A stretch of DNA of 19,772 nt from Bacteroidota bacterium (GCA_017860335.1 JAFNAU010000042.1:1-19772); one strand, 5' to 3'; positions 7,208 through 15,043 are shown, numbered from the stretch's first letter. Made by a program: numbers and translations. Notes: generated by a model not told the origin, from the sequence alone.

Positions 7208-8551
7208 ATGACTAACAAAATTGAAAAAAAGAGTTACGCGTTGCCAATTGCAATAATGTTTGCATTATTCGCAATGATTTCATTTGTAACGAACCTTGCG
7301 GCACCATTTGGCACTATTTGGCGTAACGAATATGCCGGATCAAATGTATTGGGTATGATGGGTAATATGATGAACTTTCTTGCCTACCTATTTATGGGAA
7401 TACCTGCTGGTAATATGCTTGTAAAAATAGGTTACAAAAAAACAGCTCTAATTGCAATGGCTGTGGGCGTTTTAGGATTATTCATTCAGTTTCTTTCAAG
7501 TAAACTCGGAGCTGACACTTCTGTTTTTTCCTTTGGAGGATTTACAATTAAATTAAACTTTATCATCTATCTGTTCGGTGCATTCATTTGCGGTTTCTGT
7601 GTTTGTATGCTTAACACGGTAGTAAACCCAATGCTTAACTTATTAGGCGGTGGTGGTAATAAAGGTAATCAGCTGATCCAAACCGGTGGAGCTTTGAACT
7701 CTTTGTCTGGTACATTAACTCCACTTTTTGTAGGTGTTTTAATCGGTTCTGTTACTGCTCAAACTACTATGACAGACGTTGATCCTCTTCTATTCATCGC
7801 AATGGGTGTATTTGCAACAGCTTTCGCAGTTATTTCATTCGTATCTATTCCAGAACCTCACTTACAAAAAGGTGGTGTTACAAAAGAAAAATCAGCGCAC
7901 AGTCCCTGGAGTTTCCGTCACACAGTATTAGGAGTAATCGGGATCTTCATTTATGTAGGTGTTGAAATTGGTATTCCTGGTACTTTAAACTTTTATCTTT
8001 CTGACGCAAGCGAAAAAGGTGCTGGTCTGCTCACCAATGGTGCAGCCATCGGTGGTGCTATTGCAGCAATTTATTGGTTACTCATGTTGGTAGGTCGTTC
8101 AATTAGTAGCGCTATTAGTGGCAAAGTATCAAGCCGTACTCAACTTATTGTTGTATCTGCAGCAGCTATTCTTTTTGTTTTAATTGCAATATTTACTCCT
8201 AAATCAGTAGCAGTATCAATGCCAGGCTACAGTGTAACCAGCGGTTTTAATATGTCACAGGTTCCACTTAGCGCCTTATTTTTAGTGCTTTGCGGTTTAT
8301 GTACTTCTGTTATGTGGGGTGGTATTTTCAACCTTGCAGTAGAAGGTTTAGGCAAATATACAGCACAAGCATCCGGAATCTTTATGATGATGGTTGTTGG
8401 TGGTGGTATCTTACCAGTACTTCAACAATTTATTTCTGACTCAGTTGGATATATGGCCAGTTATTGGTTAATCATTGCAGCATTAGCATATTTGTTATTT
8501 TACGGTTTAGTTGGTTCTAAAAATGTAAACAAGGATATTCCTGTTGAATAA
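7208..8551 (+). CDS. FHS-type sugar:H+ symporter (MFS)
   Basis: 447 residues with about 12 hydrophobic segments, a polar loop near the middle (about 220-235, 'PEPHLQKGGVTKEKSAHSPW') and a short charged tail. The motifs 'NTVVNPMLN', 'QTGGALNSLSGTLTP' and 'GVEIGIPGTLNFYL' fit the fucose/glucose-galactose (FHS) branch of the major facilitator superfamily, inner-membrane proton-driven sugar importers. The ROK kinase starts 19 bp downstream on the same strand, which suggests uptake of an unphosphorylated hexose (glucose, or a related sugar) followed by phosphorylation. The exact sugar cannot be read from sequence. Start chosen as the first ATG, 48 bp after the -7 box. Confidence 0.9.
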   Translation: MTNKIEKKSYALPIAIMFALFAMISFVTNLAAPFGTIWRNEYAGSNVLGMMGNMMNFLAYLFMGIPAGNMLVKIGYKKTALIAMAVGVLGLFIQFLSSKLGADTSVFSFGGFTIKLNFIIYLFGAFICGFCVCMLNTVVNPMLNLLGGGGNKGNQLIQTGGALNSLSGTLTPLFVGVLIGSVTAQTTMTDVDPLLFIAMGVFATAFAVISFVSIPEPHLQKGGVTKEKSAHSPWSFRHTVLGVIGIFIYVGVEIGIPGTLNFYLSDASEKGAGLLTNGAAIGGAIAAIYWLLMLVGRSISSAISGKVSSRTQLIVVSAAAILFVLIAIFTPKSVAVSMPGYSVTSGFNMSQVPLSALFLVLCGLCTSVMWGGIFNLAVEGLGKYTAQASGIFMMMVVGGGILPVLQQFISDSVGYMASYWLIIAALAYLLFYGLVGSKNVNKDIPVE

Positions 8552-8570
8552 TATATTAAAATAATTATTT

Positions 8571-9536
8571 ATGATTATGGAAATGGAAAAACCTTATGTA
8601 ATAGGTATTGATATGGGTGGTACAAATACCGTTTTCGGTATTGTGGATGCCCGCGGTAATGTTATAGCTAAAGGTGCTATCAAGACTGATAATCCTGATA
8701 TCGATTCATACATCAGCGATCTCAAAGCTGAACTCGATAAACAAATCGAAGTTGTTGGAGGTATTGAAAAAATTAAAGGAATAGGCGCGGGTTGTCCCAA
8801 TGGCAACTTCTATACAGGTAACATTGAGTTTGCACCCAATTTACCCTGGAAAGGCGTAGTACCTTTTGCACAACTTCTGCAGGATACATTCGGTGTACCG
8901 GCTGCTATTACTAACGATGCCAACGCCGCTGCTGTGGGTGAAATGACCTATGGCGTTGCCCGCGGTATGAAGAACTTTATCATGATCACGCTGGGAACCG
9001 GTGTTGGCAGTGGTATTGTTATCGATGGGAAAATCGTGTATGGTCACGATGGTTTCGCCGGTGAACTTGGTCACGTTCGTGTTGTTCGTAATAACGGACG
9101 TGTCTGCGGTTGCGGACGCGAAGGCTGTCTGGAAACTTATACCTCTGCTACTGGTGTGGCCCGTACTGCCCGTGAAATTCTGGAAATGTGCGATACTCCA
9201 AGTGCTTTAAGATCTATTGAACTTAAGAGCATTACTTCAAAAGATGTATATGATGCAGCTATGGAAGGCGATGATTTAGCAAAAGAGATTTTCGAATATA
9301 CAGGAAAAGTTCTTGGTGAAGCTTTAGCAGATTTTATTGCTTTCAGTGCTCCGGAAGCTATCGTGTTGTTCGGTGGTCTGGCTAAATCCGGCGATTTAAT
9401 CCTGAAACCCGTAGTGGAAAACATGGAGAAAAATTTGCTGTCTATCTGGAAAGGTAAAGTGAAAGTGCTGTTCTCTGCACTGAAGGAAGCTGATGCTGCC
9501 GTACTGGGAGCAAGCGCCCTTGCCTGGGAACTCTAA
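8571..9536 (+). CDS. ROK-family sugar kinase (glucokinase-type)
   Basis: 321 residues. N-terminal ATP-binding motif 'GIDMGGTNTVFGIV' (about 12-25). 'ITNDANAAAVGE' holds the catalytic Asp region, and 'TLGTGVGSGIVIDG' follows. The ROK zinc site is complete: the His of 'GELGHVRV' (about 168) and Cys179, Cys181 and Cys186 in 'CGCGREGCLETYTSATG'. No N-terminal DNA-binding domain is present, so it is a kinase rather than a ROK repressor. It should phosphorylate hexose at C6 using ATP, most likely glucose, given the permease immediately upstream. Three in-frame ATGs lie close together (8571, 8577, 8583), so the exact start is uncertain by four residues. Confidence 0.92.
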   Translation: MIMEMEKPYVIGIDMGGTNTVFGIVDARGNVIAKGAIKTDNPDIDSYISDLKAELDKQIEVVGGIEKIKGIGAGCPNGNFYTGNIEFAPNLPWKGVVPFAQLLQDTFGVPAAITNDANAAAVGEMTYGVARGMKNFIMITLGTGVGSGIVIDGKIVYGHDGFAGELGHVRVVRNNGRVCGCGREGCLETYTSATGVARTAREILEMCDTPSALRSIELKSITSKDVYDAAMEGDDLAKEIFEYTGKVLGEALADFIAFSAPEAIVLFGGLAKSGDLILKPVVENMEKNLLSIWKGKVKVLFSALKEADAAVLGASALAWEL

Positions 9537-9553
9537 ATCATTTCCTATATAAA

Positions 9554-9591
9554 ATAAGTAAGCCGGTTCATTGTTGAACCGGCTTACTTAT
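9554..9591. terminator. Bidirectional terminator between convergent genes
   Basis: ATAAGTAAGCCGGTTCA (9554-9570) and its exact reverse complement (9575-9591) form a 17-bp perfect stem with a 4-nt loop. T-rich flanks are modest. It lies between the convergent kinase (+) and barrel-protein (-) genes and overlaps the latter's stop codon by one base, so it can serve both. Confidence 0.9.
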
Positions 9592-10169
9592 TATCTGTTG
9601 AATAATATACCGAATTGTAGCGTTGGATTGTACAGGAATTTATTGTCATAATTTGCAACCAAATAAACTCCCTGAAGTGTAAATGAGATTTTGGAGTTCA
9701 GCGCATAGTCAATACTCAGGATGGGAGAGTAGACCAGTGCCGGATATTTTGTCAGATATGCATCGGTGAGCTTGTTGTCCGACTGTGACTGGATATGTAG
9801 ATTTTTCACCGAGCCCATACCTGCAAAACCAGACAGCGTGTACCTGAATTTACCCGTTTTATGACTTATCCCTGCAAACGGTCCGCCGTAGCCTAATGTG
9901 ATGTATGAATTGTCAGATCCGTCGGTAGTGTATTTTGTTCGCTGACTTCCACCATAAATCCCGGCAGTGAAATAATCGGAAATATAAAATCGCAAAATTC
10001 CGCCTATTGAGTTGCTGTTGTTCTTTAATGTCTGGTAATCGGTACTGGTCGTTGTGTAGCCGGGTTGATAAAACAACATGCCACCGCTGTAAAGATTGTT
10101 TTTGTTGTTTTGTGAAAAAACATGCATTGTGACTAGCAAGAATAGTAAACGTATGACGTGTCTCTTCAT
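9591..10169 (-). CDS. Small outer-membrane beta-barrel protein, hypothetical
   Basis: 192 residues. An N-terminal signal peptide ('MKRHVIRLLFLLVTMHVFSQ') probably ends at Ser-Gln near residue 20. The mature part consists of alternating hydrophobic/aromatic and polar strands separated by short turns, such as 'GGILRFYISDYFTAGIYGG', 'YITLGYGGPFAGISH' and 'YTLSGFAGMGSV'. It ends in 'TLQFGILFNR', an aromatic-rich last strand like those of outer-membrane barrels. The length fits an eight-strand barrel of the OmpA/OmpX-like or OmpW-like kind, but no specific family or ligand is recognisable. The tRNA terminator at 10219-10241 separates it from the tRNA genes, and I see no clear promoter of its own. 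Confidence 0.7.
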   Translation of the reverse strand: MKRHVIRLLFLLVTMHVFSQNNKNNLYSGGMLFYQPGYTTTSTDYQTLKNNSNSIGGILRFYISDYFTAGIYGGSQRTKYTTDGSDNSYITLGYGGPFAGISHKTGKFRYTLSGFAGMGSVKNLHIQSQSDNKLTDAYLTKYPALVYSPILSIDYALNSKISFTLQGVYLVANYDNKFLYNPTLQFGILFNR

Positions 10170-10218
10170 TGTGGGTGATTATTTTGGAGTTTTTAAGAAG
10201 AATTGGTGAAAATAAATA

Positions 10219-10241
10219 ATCCCTGACAGTTTGTCAAGGAT
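10219..10241 (-). terminator. Terminator after the tRNA pair
   Basis: On the minus strand ATCCTTGACA (10232-10241) pairs with TGTCAGGGAT (10219-10228), one G-T wobble and a 3-nt loop, followed by a T-rich tail. It lies 14 bp beyond the 3' end of tRNA-Leu. Confidence 0.75.
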
Positions 10242-10254
10242 CGTTATCAGGAAG

Positions 10255-10342
10255 TGCGCAAGATGAGACTCGAACTCACACGCCGGAACCGGCACTACCC
10301 AGTCCCTGAAACTAGCGTGTCTACCAATTTCACCATTTGGGC
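10255..10342 (-). tRNA. tRNA-Leu (CAG)
   Basis: 88 nt. It has the D-arm TGGTGAAATTGGTAGACACG, anticodon stem CTAGT/ACTGG with loop TTCAGGG (anticodon CAG), a long class II variable arm (pairs through GCCGG/CCGGC) and T-arm GTGAG-TTCGAGT-CTCAT. CCA is not encoded. The acceptor stem is imperfect: GCCCAAA against CTTGCGC leaves C3-C70 and A7-C66 mismatched. The gene is still clearly recognisable, but the mismatches deserve a check. Confidence 0.9.
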
Positions 10343-10395
10343 AAATGATCAGGGAGAAAAAACGAAACGTTGACTTTCGTTAGTTTTTTTTGTTG

Positions 10396-10468
10396 AGCGA
10401 AAAACGGGACTCGAACCCGCGACCCTAACCTTGGCAAGGTTATGCTCTACCAACTGAGCTATTTTCGC
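10396..10468 (-). tRNA. tRNA-Gly (GCC)
   Basis: 73 nt. The acceptor GCGAAAA/TTTTCGC pairs fully, with discriminator T. D-arm AGCTCAGTTGGTAGAGC, anticodon stem TAACC/GGTTA with loop TTGCCAA (anticodon GCC), and T-arm GCGGG-TTCGAGT-CCCGT. CCA is not encoded. It is upstream of tRNA-Leu, probably on one transcript. Confidence 0.96.
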
Positions 10469-10536
10469 AAGAACATATTTTTTAATTGCAGTATTTCCCA
10501 ATCACTCTCGGGGTATCGTTTTCTGCAATTGCGGTG

Positions 10537-10568
10537 CAAATGTAAGTATTTTTTTTAGTCGGTGCAAA
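10537..10568 (-). promoter_or_regulatory. Promoter of the tRNA-Gly/tRNA-Leu operon
   Basis: TTTG (10565-10568), exactly 20 bp, then TACATTTG (10537-10544) on the minus strand. This is a full match to the Bacteroidota -33/-7 consensus and the best promoter in the window. Confidence 0.8.
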
Positions 10569-10609
10569 TCTTTTTTTGAAAAAACGAGTAAAAATCCCCT
10601 CTGATGGCA

Positions 10610-11038
10610 TTATTCAATGATATTTTTGATTTCTTTCAAAAGAAATGCCTTTGTTTTTACACCTGTGAAACGGGTCATTTCTTTACCATCCCGAAATATA
10701 ATCATTGTCGGGATACTGCGGATATTATATTTATTCGCCAGCTGACGGTTGGAATCCACATCTGCCTTGCCCACATAATATGAGATGTTGTTCTGATCAG
10801 CAGCTACAAGTTCATTAAGTATCGGAGCCTGCATCCGGCAGGGTGCACACCAGGTTGCCCAAAAATCCACCAGTACAATTTTTCCTTTTAACTGCTGATT
10901 AAAATTCTTATCGGTCAGGGTAATTATTTTTTCATGATCTTCCACTTTTGGCAGGTTTTTTAGCTTTTGCCTTGAGTATGCAATCAGCCCGGTTAGAGCG
11001 AGAATGACTACGGCTACAATTATTAATATAGTTGTCAT
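10610..11038 (-). CDS. Membrane-anchored thioredoxin
   Basis: 142 residues. An N-terminal hydrophobic segment (about 3-21) with no obvious cleavage site suggests an inner-membrane anchor. The thioredoxin domain follows, with the active site 'WATWCAPC' (Cys64, Cys67) and the cis-Pro loop 'RSIPTMIIF'. It would reduce or exchange disulfides, with the domain probably on the periplasmic side if the segment inserts N-in; the topology is inferred. Its ATG overlaps the stop of the DUF1847 gene (ATGA, 4 bp), so the two are translationally coupled. It is the last gene of the minus-strand thiol/radical-SAM array. No terminator is obvious after it; the tRNA promoter starts about 40 bp beyond. Confidence 0.9.
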   Translation of the reverse strand: MTTILIIVAVVILALTGLIAYSRQKLKNLPKVEDHEKIITLTDKNFNQQLKGKIVLVDFWATWCAPCRMQAPILNELVAADQNNISYYVGKADVDSNRQLANKYNIRSIPTMIIFRDGKEMTRFTGVKTKAFLLKEIKNIIE

Positions 11039-11502
11039 GATTCGGTTGTTTTTTTGAATTCGTTATATGGATTATGCTTGTGCTCACGGTCTTTTACCAC
11101 GAGAGTAGTTGTTGGCGCTTTTGATTTCATATTGAAGATTATATCATGCCCCATGCACAATCCGAATGATATATTCAGTTCGGTATTATTTTCATCCAGA
11201 AAATTTGCCTGACCAGCCGGATTGCAGGAGATGCCGCGCGCCGTTTCGTTATTCAGCATTTCAGATGACGTTACTTTGCCATACTTGCAATCCACAGAGT
11301 AAACTTCAAATTTTTCTGCAAGCCGTTCTTTCAGTTGCATGGCTTCGCGTGTCATTCCTACACAATGTGCAATGCCAATGCGTTTCACACCCGTATTTTC
11401 AGCATATCTTATCAGCTCAGCAACACGGTTCTGACCCATCAGCAGCGAGTCTTCGGCTGCCCGCATAAGTTTCAAATCTTCTTTTGAATATAGATTTTTC
11501 AT
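11035..11502 (-). CDS. DUF1847 family protein, short form
   Basis: 155 residues. The C-terminal two thirds match DUF1847: 'GVKRIGIAHCVGMTREA', 'SVDCKYGK', 'CNPAGQANFLDENNTELNI', 'GLCMGHDIIF' and 'APTTTLVVKDREHKHNP'. Four cysteines (47, 72, 93, 116) lie in the conserved blocks, as expected of a putative metal-binding protein. Many family members carry an extra Cys-rich N-terminal stretch that is absent here; the upstream 147 bp is a low-complexity spacer, so the short form may be natural. The function is not established. It is translationally coupled to the thioredoxin gene downstream. Confidence 0.8.
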   Translation of the reverse strand: MKNLYSKEDLKLMRAAEDSLLMGQNRVAELIRYAENTGVKRIGIAHCVGMTREAMQLKERLAEKFEVYSVDCKYGKVTSSEMLNNETARGISCNPAGQANFLDENNTELNISFGLCMGHDIIFNMKSKAPTTTLVVKDREHKHNPYNEFKKTTES

Positions 11503-11603
11503 TCTTTCTTTCCACTAAAACGAAAACTCAAAAAATCAGTTAATGCTTTCTTCTCTTCCAAGTTTATTATAAACTAAAACTATAAACTATCTTTTATCTT
11601 TAA

Positions 11604-11643
11604 GAACTTTACAAACTTTACAAACTTTACAAACTTTATGAAC
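11604..11643. repeat. 10-bp tandem repeat (ACTTTACAAA)
   Basis: About three and a half head-to-tail copies of the 10-bp unit ACTTTACAAA in the 147-bp gap between the DUF1847 and phosphatase-like genes. The words AACTTTATGAAC and AACTTTACGAAC recur at 19641-19671 upstream of the phosphoglucomutase gene. Confidence 0.75.
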
Positions 11644-11649
11644 TATAAA

Positions 11650-12090
11650 CTACCTGCTTCCTTCCATTCCCATCAGTTTGAAATATTCAAACCACTTGTC
11701 TTCGGGTTGCTGGATGTTGTAAAGAGTTTGTAATGATTTTTTTTCATCCTGATGGTTTGCAAGCACATCGTACATGTGTATCAGGTTCGAGGATTTGATG
11801 TTGCCTCCGCAGTGAACAAAAACCTTTTTGTCTTTTAGTCCGTTCATAATACCTTCAAATGTCGTGTATTGAAATTTTTTCAGATTGGAACAATCCACCG
11901 GAAAATGAATATAATACATACCGGTTTTTTCAATAACGGATGCTTCATTTGTCAGCGCATTTCGGGTACTGGCAGGCGAAAGGTTAACGATAGCCTCAAA
12001 ACCCTGTTCTTTCAGTTCGGCAAACTGAACTTCGGAAGGCTGTGCTCCCGAAGCAAGTTTGCTGTTATATAGATAATACTTTTCAATCAT
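11650..12090 (-). CDS. Phosphatase-like protein (DUF442/dual-specificity fold)
   Basis: 146 residues. It has the layout of small Cys-based phosphatases of the DUF442 (beta-lactamase hydrolase-like) group: 'SKLASGAQPSEVQFAELKEQG', 'EAIVNLSP', 'YYIHFPVD' (possible general acid Asp66) and the P-loop 'VFVHCGGNIKSSNLIHMY' (Cys94). Relatives in this group, as I recall them, read HC-x-A/G-N-M-R-x-S; here the phosphate-binding Arg appears as Lys99. This may lower or change activity. DUF442 proteins have also been linked to sulfur chemistry, which would fit the thiol-rich neighbours, but that is inference. Its start is 12 bp after the thioredoxin reductase stop, so the two probably share a transcript. 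Confidence 0.75.
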   Translation of the reverse strand: MIEKYYLYNSKLASGAQPSEVQFAELKEQGFEAIVNLSPASTRNALTNEASVIEKTGMYYIHFPVDCSNLKKFQYTTFEGIMNGLKDKKVFVHCGGNIKSSNLIHMYDVLANHQDEKKSLQTLYNIQQPEDKWFEYFKLMGMEGSR

Positions 12091-12102
12091 GACAGCTAAT
12101 CC

Positions 12103-13281
12103 TTAAAATTCTTTTGAAATACTCATAGCAGCAATTGTTCCATCGGCAACGGCTGTAGTTATCTGTCGGTATTTCTTGCTGATAATATCACCAACAGCAT
12201 ACACATCGGGCAAACTGGTCTTTTTATCTTCGTCTGCAATAATGTAACCCCAGTTGTCCAGCGCGGGCAGTGTATCGCCCAGAACGGAAACGTTGGCTTT
12301 GAAACCGATGAATACGAAAACACCGTCAGCTTCGAGTTCGCTCAGTTCTTTTGTTTTCAGATTTTCAACGGTAGTAATCATTTTATCACCCCTTTTTTCG
12401 AATTTGCGCGGTTCGTGTTCATACATCACACTGATTTTTTCATTCGCCTGCAGGTTTTCAATAGCTGTCTGGTTGGCAGTCAGTTTGTCGAACTGGTGAA
12501 CCATCGTTACTTTCCGGGCAAATTTGGTGATAAACTGTGCTTCTTCCACGGCTGAATTTCCGCCTCCGATAACGGTAACATCTTTATCCACAAAGTATTT
12601 GGCGTCGCAGGTAGCGATGTGCCGGTTGCAATAATAATTTTCCGGGCTTTTATGGTTTCAAATTCGTCAATAACGATTTCTTTCTTTGCAAGATCCACTG
12701 AAGTCACGTCAACAGCTACCTTGAAGTCAATACCGGTTTGTTTTGCCTGTTCACTCATGTAGTGTGCCAGCATAAATCCCGGTTGTGGTTCTACATAGCC
12801 AGGATAGTTGGAAACCTGATGGGTGATGCCCATATATCCACCCGGCAGTGCAGGATCAATAAGTACGGTTTTGAGTTTGGCTTGTCCCAGATACATACCG
12901 GCAGTCAATCCGGCAGGACCACCACCAAGAATGGCTACGTCGTATTCCGAAAAGCTATGTTTCTGGCGGGATTTTATCGCCTCAACTTCTTCGGAACTTA
13001 TCATTTTATTCAGCCGTTCCTGAATTTCGGCTTTTTTAATTCCACCGCTGATGGTGTCGGGGATTTGCTTGCCGTCCTCGAAAAACAACAGGGTAGGCGA
13101 AGAACTAACACCCAGTTCGGTTTTTCAGAAATTTAATTTTATCACCGTATAGTTCTGCCATAGATTCAAATTTTGGAGCTAGAGCTTCACAGGGAGGACA
13201 TTCTGTCGAATAAAAATCAAGTACTACTTTACCTCCTTCGAGTACTTCTTTCTGAAATTCAGATGCATTTATTTCTTTCAT
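12103..13281 (-). pseudogene. Thioredoxin-thioredoxin reductase fusion, broken by two deletions
   Basis: Three frames join into one protein. The first (ATG at 13279-13281) is a thioredoxin domain with active site 'STECPPCEAL', which runs to 'IKFLK' and then hits a stop. The second resumes at 'ELGVSSSPTLLFFEDG' and continues through the FAD site 'ILGGGPAGLTAGMYLGQA' to 'KIIIATGTS'. The third resumes at 'ATCDAKYFVDKDVTVIGGGNSAVEEA' and runs to 'GDIISKKYRQITTAVADGTIAAM'. About 10 residues are missing near 13122 and about 20-25 near 12617, compared with what I recall of the family. The second gap removes the first Cys of the CxxC redox centre. There are no other stops. If intact elsewhere, it would pass electrons from NADPH via FAD to its own thioredoxin domain. 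It is either a recent pseudogene or an assembly artefact. Confidence 0.85.
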
Positions 13282-13447
13282 AAAAATTTGTGACCCTGAT
13301 CCCAGAGCGGGAAATTGGGATTTTAATTGAATGTTATGTGTTATTGAATAATTTTTTCTCTATTAAACAAACGAAAATAATATATGTTCATTTGTTCATA
13401 TAATTTGATGTGATTTCTTTCAAATAGTTGGTTTACTTCAGTTTTTA

Positions 13448-14752
13448 TTAAGATTGATGCAGGTATGCCGCAACTCCCAAACTCAACAACTCTTTTATGG
13501 GCCTACAATCAGGAGTATTTGTCGAACCATTTTTATTCTTTGCAACCGATGCGCAGCCTCCGCCGCAAACCAATGCAACCTCGCAGGTTTTGCATTTTTC
13601 AATAGTCGTGATGTCTCTGTCCTGCCACTGGCTGATAGCTTCTTCGTTTTTGGTTACAGCAGGGTAGAAGGTACCCAATTCTTCACCCTTTTTCCCAACG
13701 GTTGCGGTGCATGAATAGATGGTTCCTGTAAAATCAAACGCCCATTCAGTTTTGCAGGCAGGGCAACTGTCGAACAAAGGCGAAGGTAATTCTTCGTTTT
13801 CAGCAATATATTTGGCAATAGAAAATCCCGGTTTGTAGAATTCGATGATTTCCGGATGTTCCTTCATCTGTTCATAGATGCGTTCGTACAGTTCAGCTCT
13901 TGTGTAAAGCTTTTCGGGTGAGCTGTTGCACACGTGCAGTTCGTAATTGCGTCCGATCTGTGTTTTGAAAAGCGGCGATTTTGTCCAGCCTTTTCCGATA
14001 GCAAAACGGGCCAGCTCGGGCAGATTTTCGAGGTTATCTTTATCGGCAACCATTCGCAGGTTGATGGAAATGTTGTTTTGCAGACAAAGATCGATACCTT
14101 CAATGATTTTATCGAAAGTGGATTGCCCGCCTTTCATGTAGCGGCGGCTGTCGTGAACGCTTTTTGTTCCGTCTACTGTTACCTGCACTTCGCGGATGGA
14201 TACTGTTTTCAGCAGATCGACATAGGAAGCCAGCGTGTATCCGTTGGTTACGAAAGCAACATCGAGTTTGGCTTCTCCGGATTTTTGCAGCAGATATTCA
14301 ATGATTTTTCGCTGGTTTTCGCCAGGGAGTAATGGCTCGCCACCAAAGACGGTAATGTATTTTTTTCGTCCGGCAAATTCATTACCGATGTAATCGAAAA
14401 ACGCGTCCACCACTTCTGTAGTCATCTTACTTTCGGCAGGACTGTAACCCTCCTGATAGCAATACGAGCAGGCAAAGTTGCAGGAATAATTGGGTACGAA
14501 AAACAGCTGAATTTCATCCTCTTCGCGGGTGTCCTGAAAATCCAGATAGGCCAATTTAAAGGCTTTCTTTTCTTCATTTTCATCAACCAGGTAGTTTCTT
14601 TCGGAGAATTCTCCGTTTGTATCCTGCTCGTTTTGAAGCAAAACCAATTCTTCAGCTAAAATAAAATCAGCCGATTTGTAAAGCGGATTGACAATGAAAA
14701 AATCAGCACTGTCTTTGACCGGAACAATAATATTATGTTTGGAACTCTTCAT
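13448..14752 (-). CDS. Radical SAM/SPASM peptide-maturase-like enzyme
   Basis: 434 residues. N-terminal part (about 1-75) resembles the small docking-type domain before many peptide-modifying radical SAM enzymes ('SKHNIIVPVKDSADFFIVNP'); this is a resemblance only. The radical SAM core has the CX3CX2C cluster motif 'CNFACSYCYQ' (Cys91, 95, 98) and 'VFGGEPLLP' (about 135-143). The C-terminal SPASM/twitch region has Cys330, 333, 348, 387, 390, 396, 400 and 416 ('KCKTCEVALVCGGGC'), enough for two auxiliary 4Fe-4S clusters. Such enzymes typically modify Cys-containing peptides or activate sulfatases. No sulfatase is nearby, and a 35-residue Cys-rich peptide gene lies 57 bp upstream, so a RiPP maturase is the better guess. 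Its substrate is not proven. Confidence 0.88.
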   Translation of the reverse strand: MKSSKHNIIVPVKDSADFFIVNPLYKSADFILAEELVLLQNEQDTNGEFSERNYLVDENEEKKAFKLAYLDFQDTREEDEIQLFFVPNYSCNFACSYCYQEGYSPAESKMTTEVVDAFFDYIGNEFAGRKKYITVFGGEPLLPGENQRKIIEYLLQKSGEAKLDVAFVTNGYTLASYVDLLKTVSIREVQVTVDGTKSVHDSRRYMKGGQSTFDKIIEGIDLCLQNNISINLRMVADKDNLENLPELARFAIGKGWTKSPLFKTQIGRNYELHVCNSSPEKLYTRAELYERIYEQMKEHPEIIEFYKPGFSIAKYIAENEELPSPLFDSCPACKTEWAFDFTGTIYSCTATVGKKGEELGTFYPAVTKNEEAISQWQDRDITTIEKCKTCEVALVCGGGCASVAKNKNGSTNTPDCRPIKELLSLGVAAYLHQS

Positions 14753-14766
14753 TTAAGTATAAAATT

Positions 14767-14810
14767 AAGCCCCTAAAGGAGTTTTTTGTTCCCCTTTAGG
14801 GGCTAGGGGT
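14767..14810. repeat. Inverted GC-rich repeat pair, short spacer
   Basis: A shortened copy (14767-14781, CCCCTAAAGGAG) and an inverse full copy (14789-14810, CCCCTTTAGGGGCTAGGGG) form a hairpin between the Cys-rich peptide and the radical SAM gene. It starts right at the peptide's stop codon. It could act as a processing or partial termination site that sets peptide-to-enzyme ratio. Confidence 0.75.
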
Positions 14811-14917
14811 CAGTCGTGACAACCTGCAACAAATTTCGAAACTTTGGCACAGCATTGTGCTTGTTTCGGTTGTTTTGCGTTTTTAGTTACACTACTTTTT
14901 TTTACTACACTTTTCAT
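14810..14917 (-). CDS. Lys/Cys-rich 35-residue peptide, candidate RiPP precursor
   Basis: ATG at 14915-14917, stop at 14810-14812. Residues 1-21 ('MKSVVKKSSVTKNAKQPKQA') are basic, with no cysteine, and look like a leader. Residues 22-35 read CCAKVSKFVAGCHD, with three cysteines (22, 23, 33). An open frame extends 33 codons further upstream, but that part runs through a palindromic repeat, so I take the inner ATG. It sits between the ArsM-like methyltransferase (upstream) and the radical SAM/SPASM enzyme (downstream), same strand. I recognise no named family. Small size, leader/core polarity and the two modifying-enzyme neighbours make a precursor peptide the natural reading; a metal-binding peptide is the alternative. 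Confidence 0.65.
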   Translation of the reverse strand: MKSVVKKSSVTKNAKQPKQAQCCAKVSKFVAGCHD

Positions 14918-14965
14918 TTTTTTCGAATTATAATTGATTAATATAGCTTTAAAATAAGCTCCATA

Positions 14966-15043
14966 ATCCCCTAAAGAGGAGAATTGAGCATGAAAAATAA
15001 ACTTGACTAACTCCATTTTATTCCCCTTTAGGGGTTAGGGGTG
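14966..15043. repeat. Inverted GC-rich repeat pair between methyltransferase and peptide
   Basis: A degenerate copy (14966-14984, CCCCTAAAGAGGAG) and an inverse copy (15020-15043, TTCCCCTTTAGGGGTTAGGG) flank about 35 bp. The TAA of the second copy is the methyltransferase stop codon ('GEKHP' then stop). Confidence 0.75.

Noticed and set aside
12103..13281. Programmed frameshifting in the reductase fusion
   Set aside because: Each junction also lacks conserved residues, including a catalytic Cys, so simple slippage could not restore a working protein.
14810..15016. 68-codon version of the small Cys peptide
   Set aside because: The extra N-terminal part runs through a degenerate palindromic repeat (14966-14984) and looks like chance coding; the inner ATG at 14917 gives a sensible basic leader.
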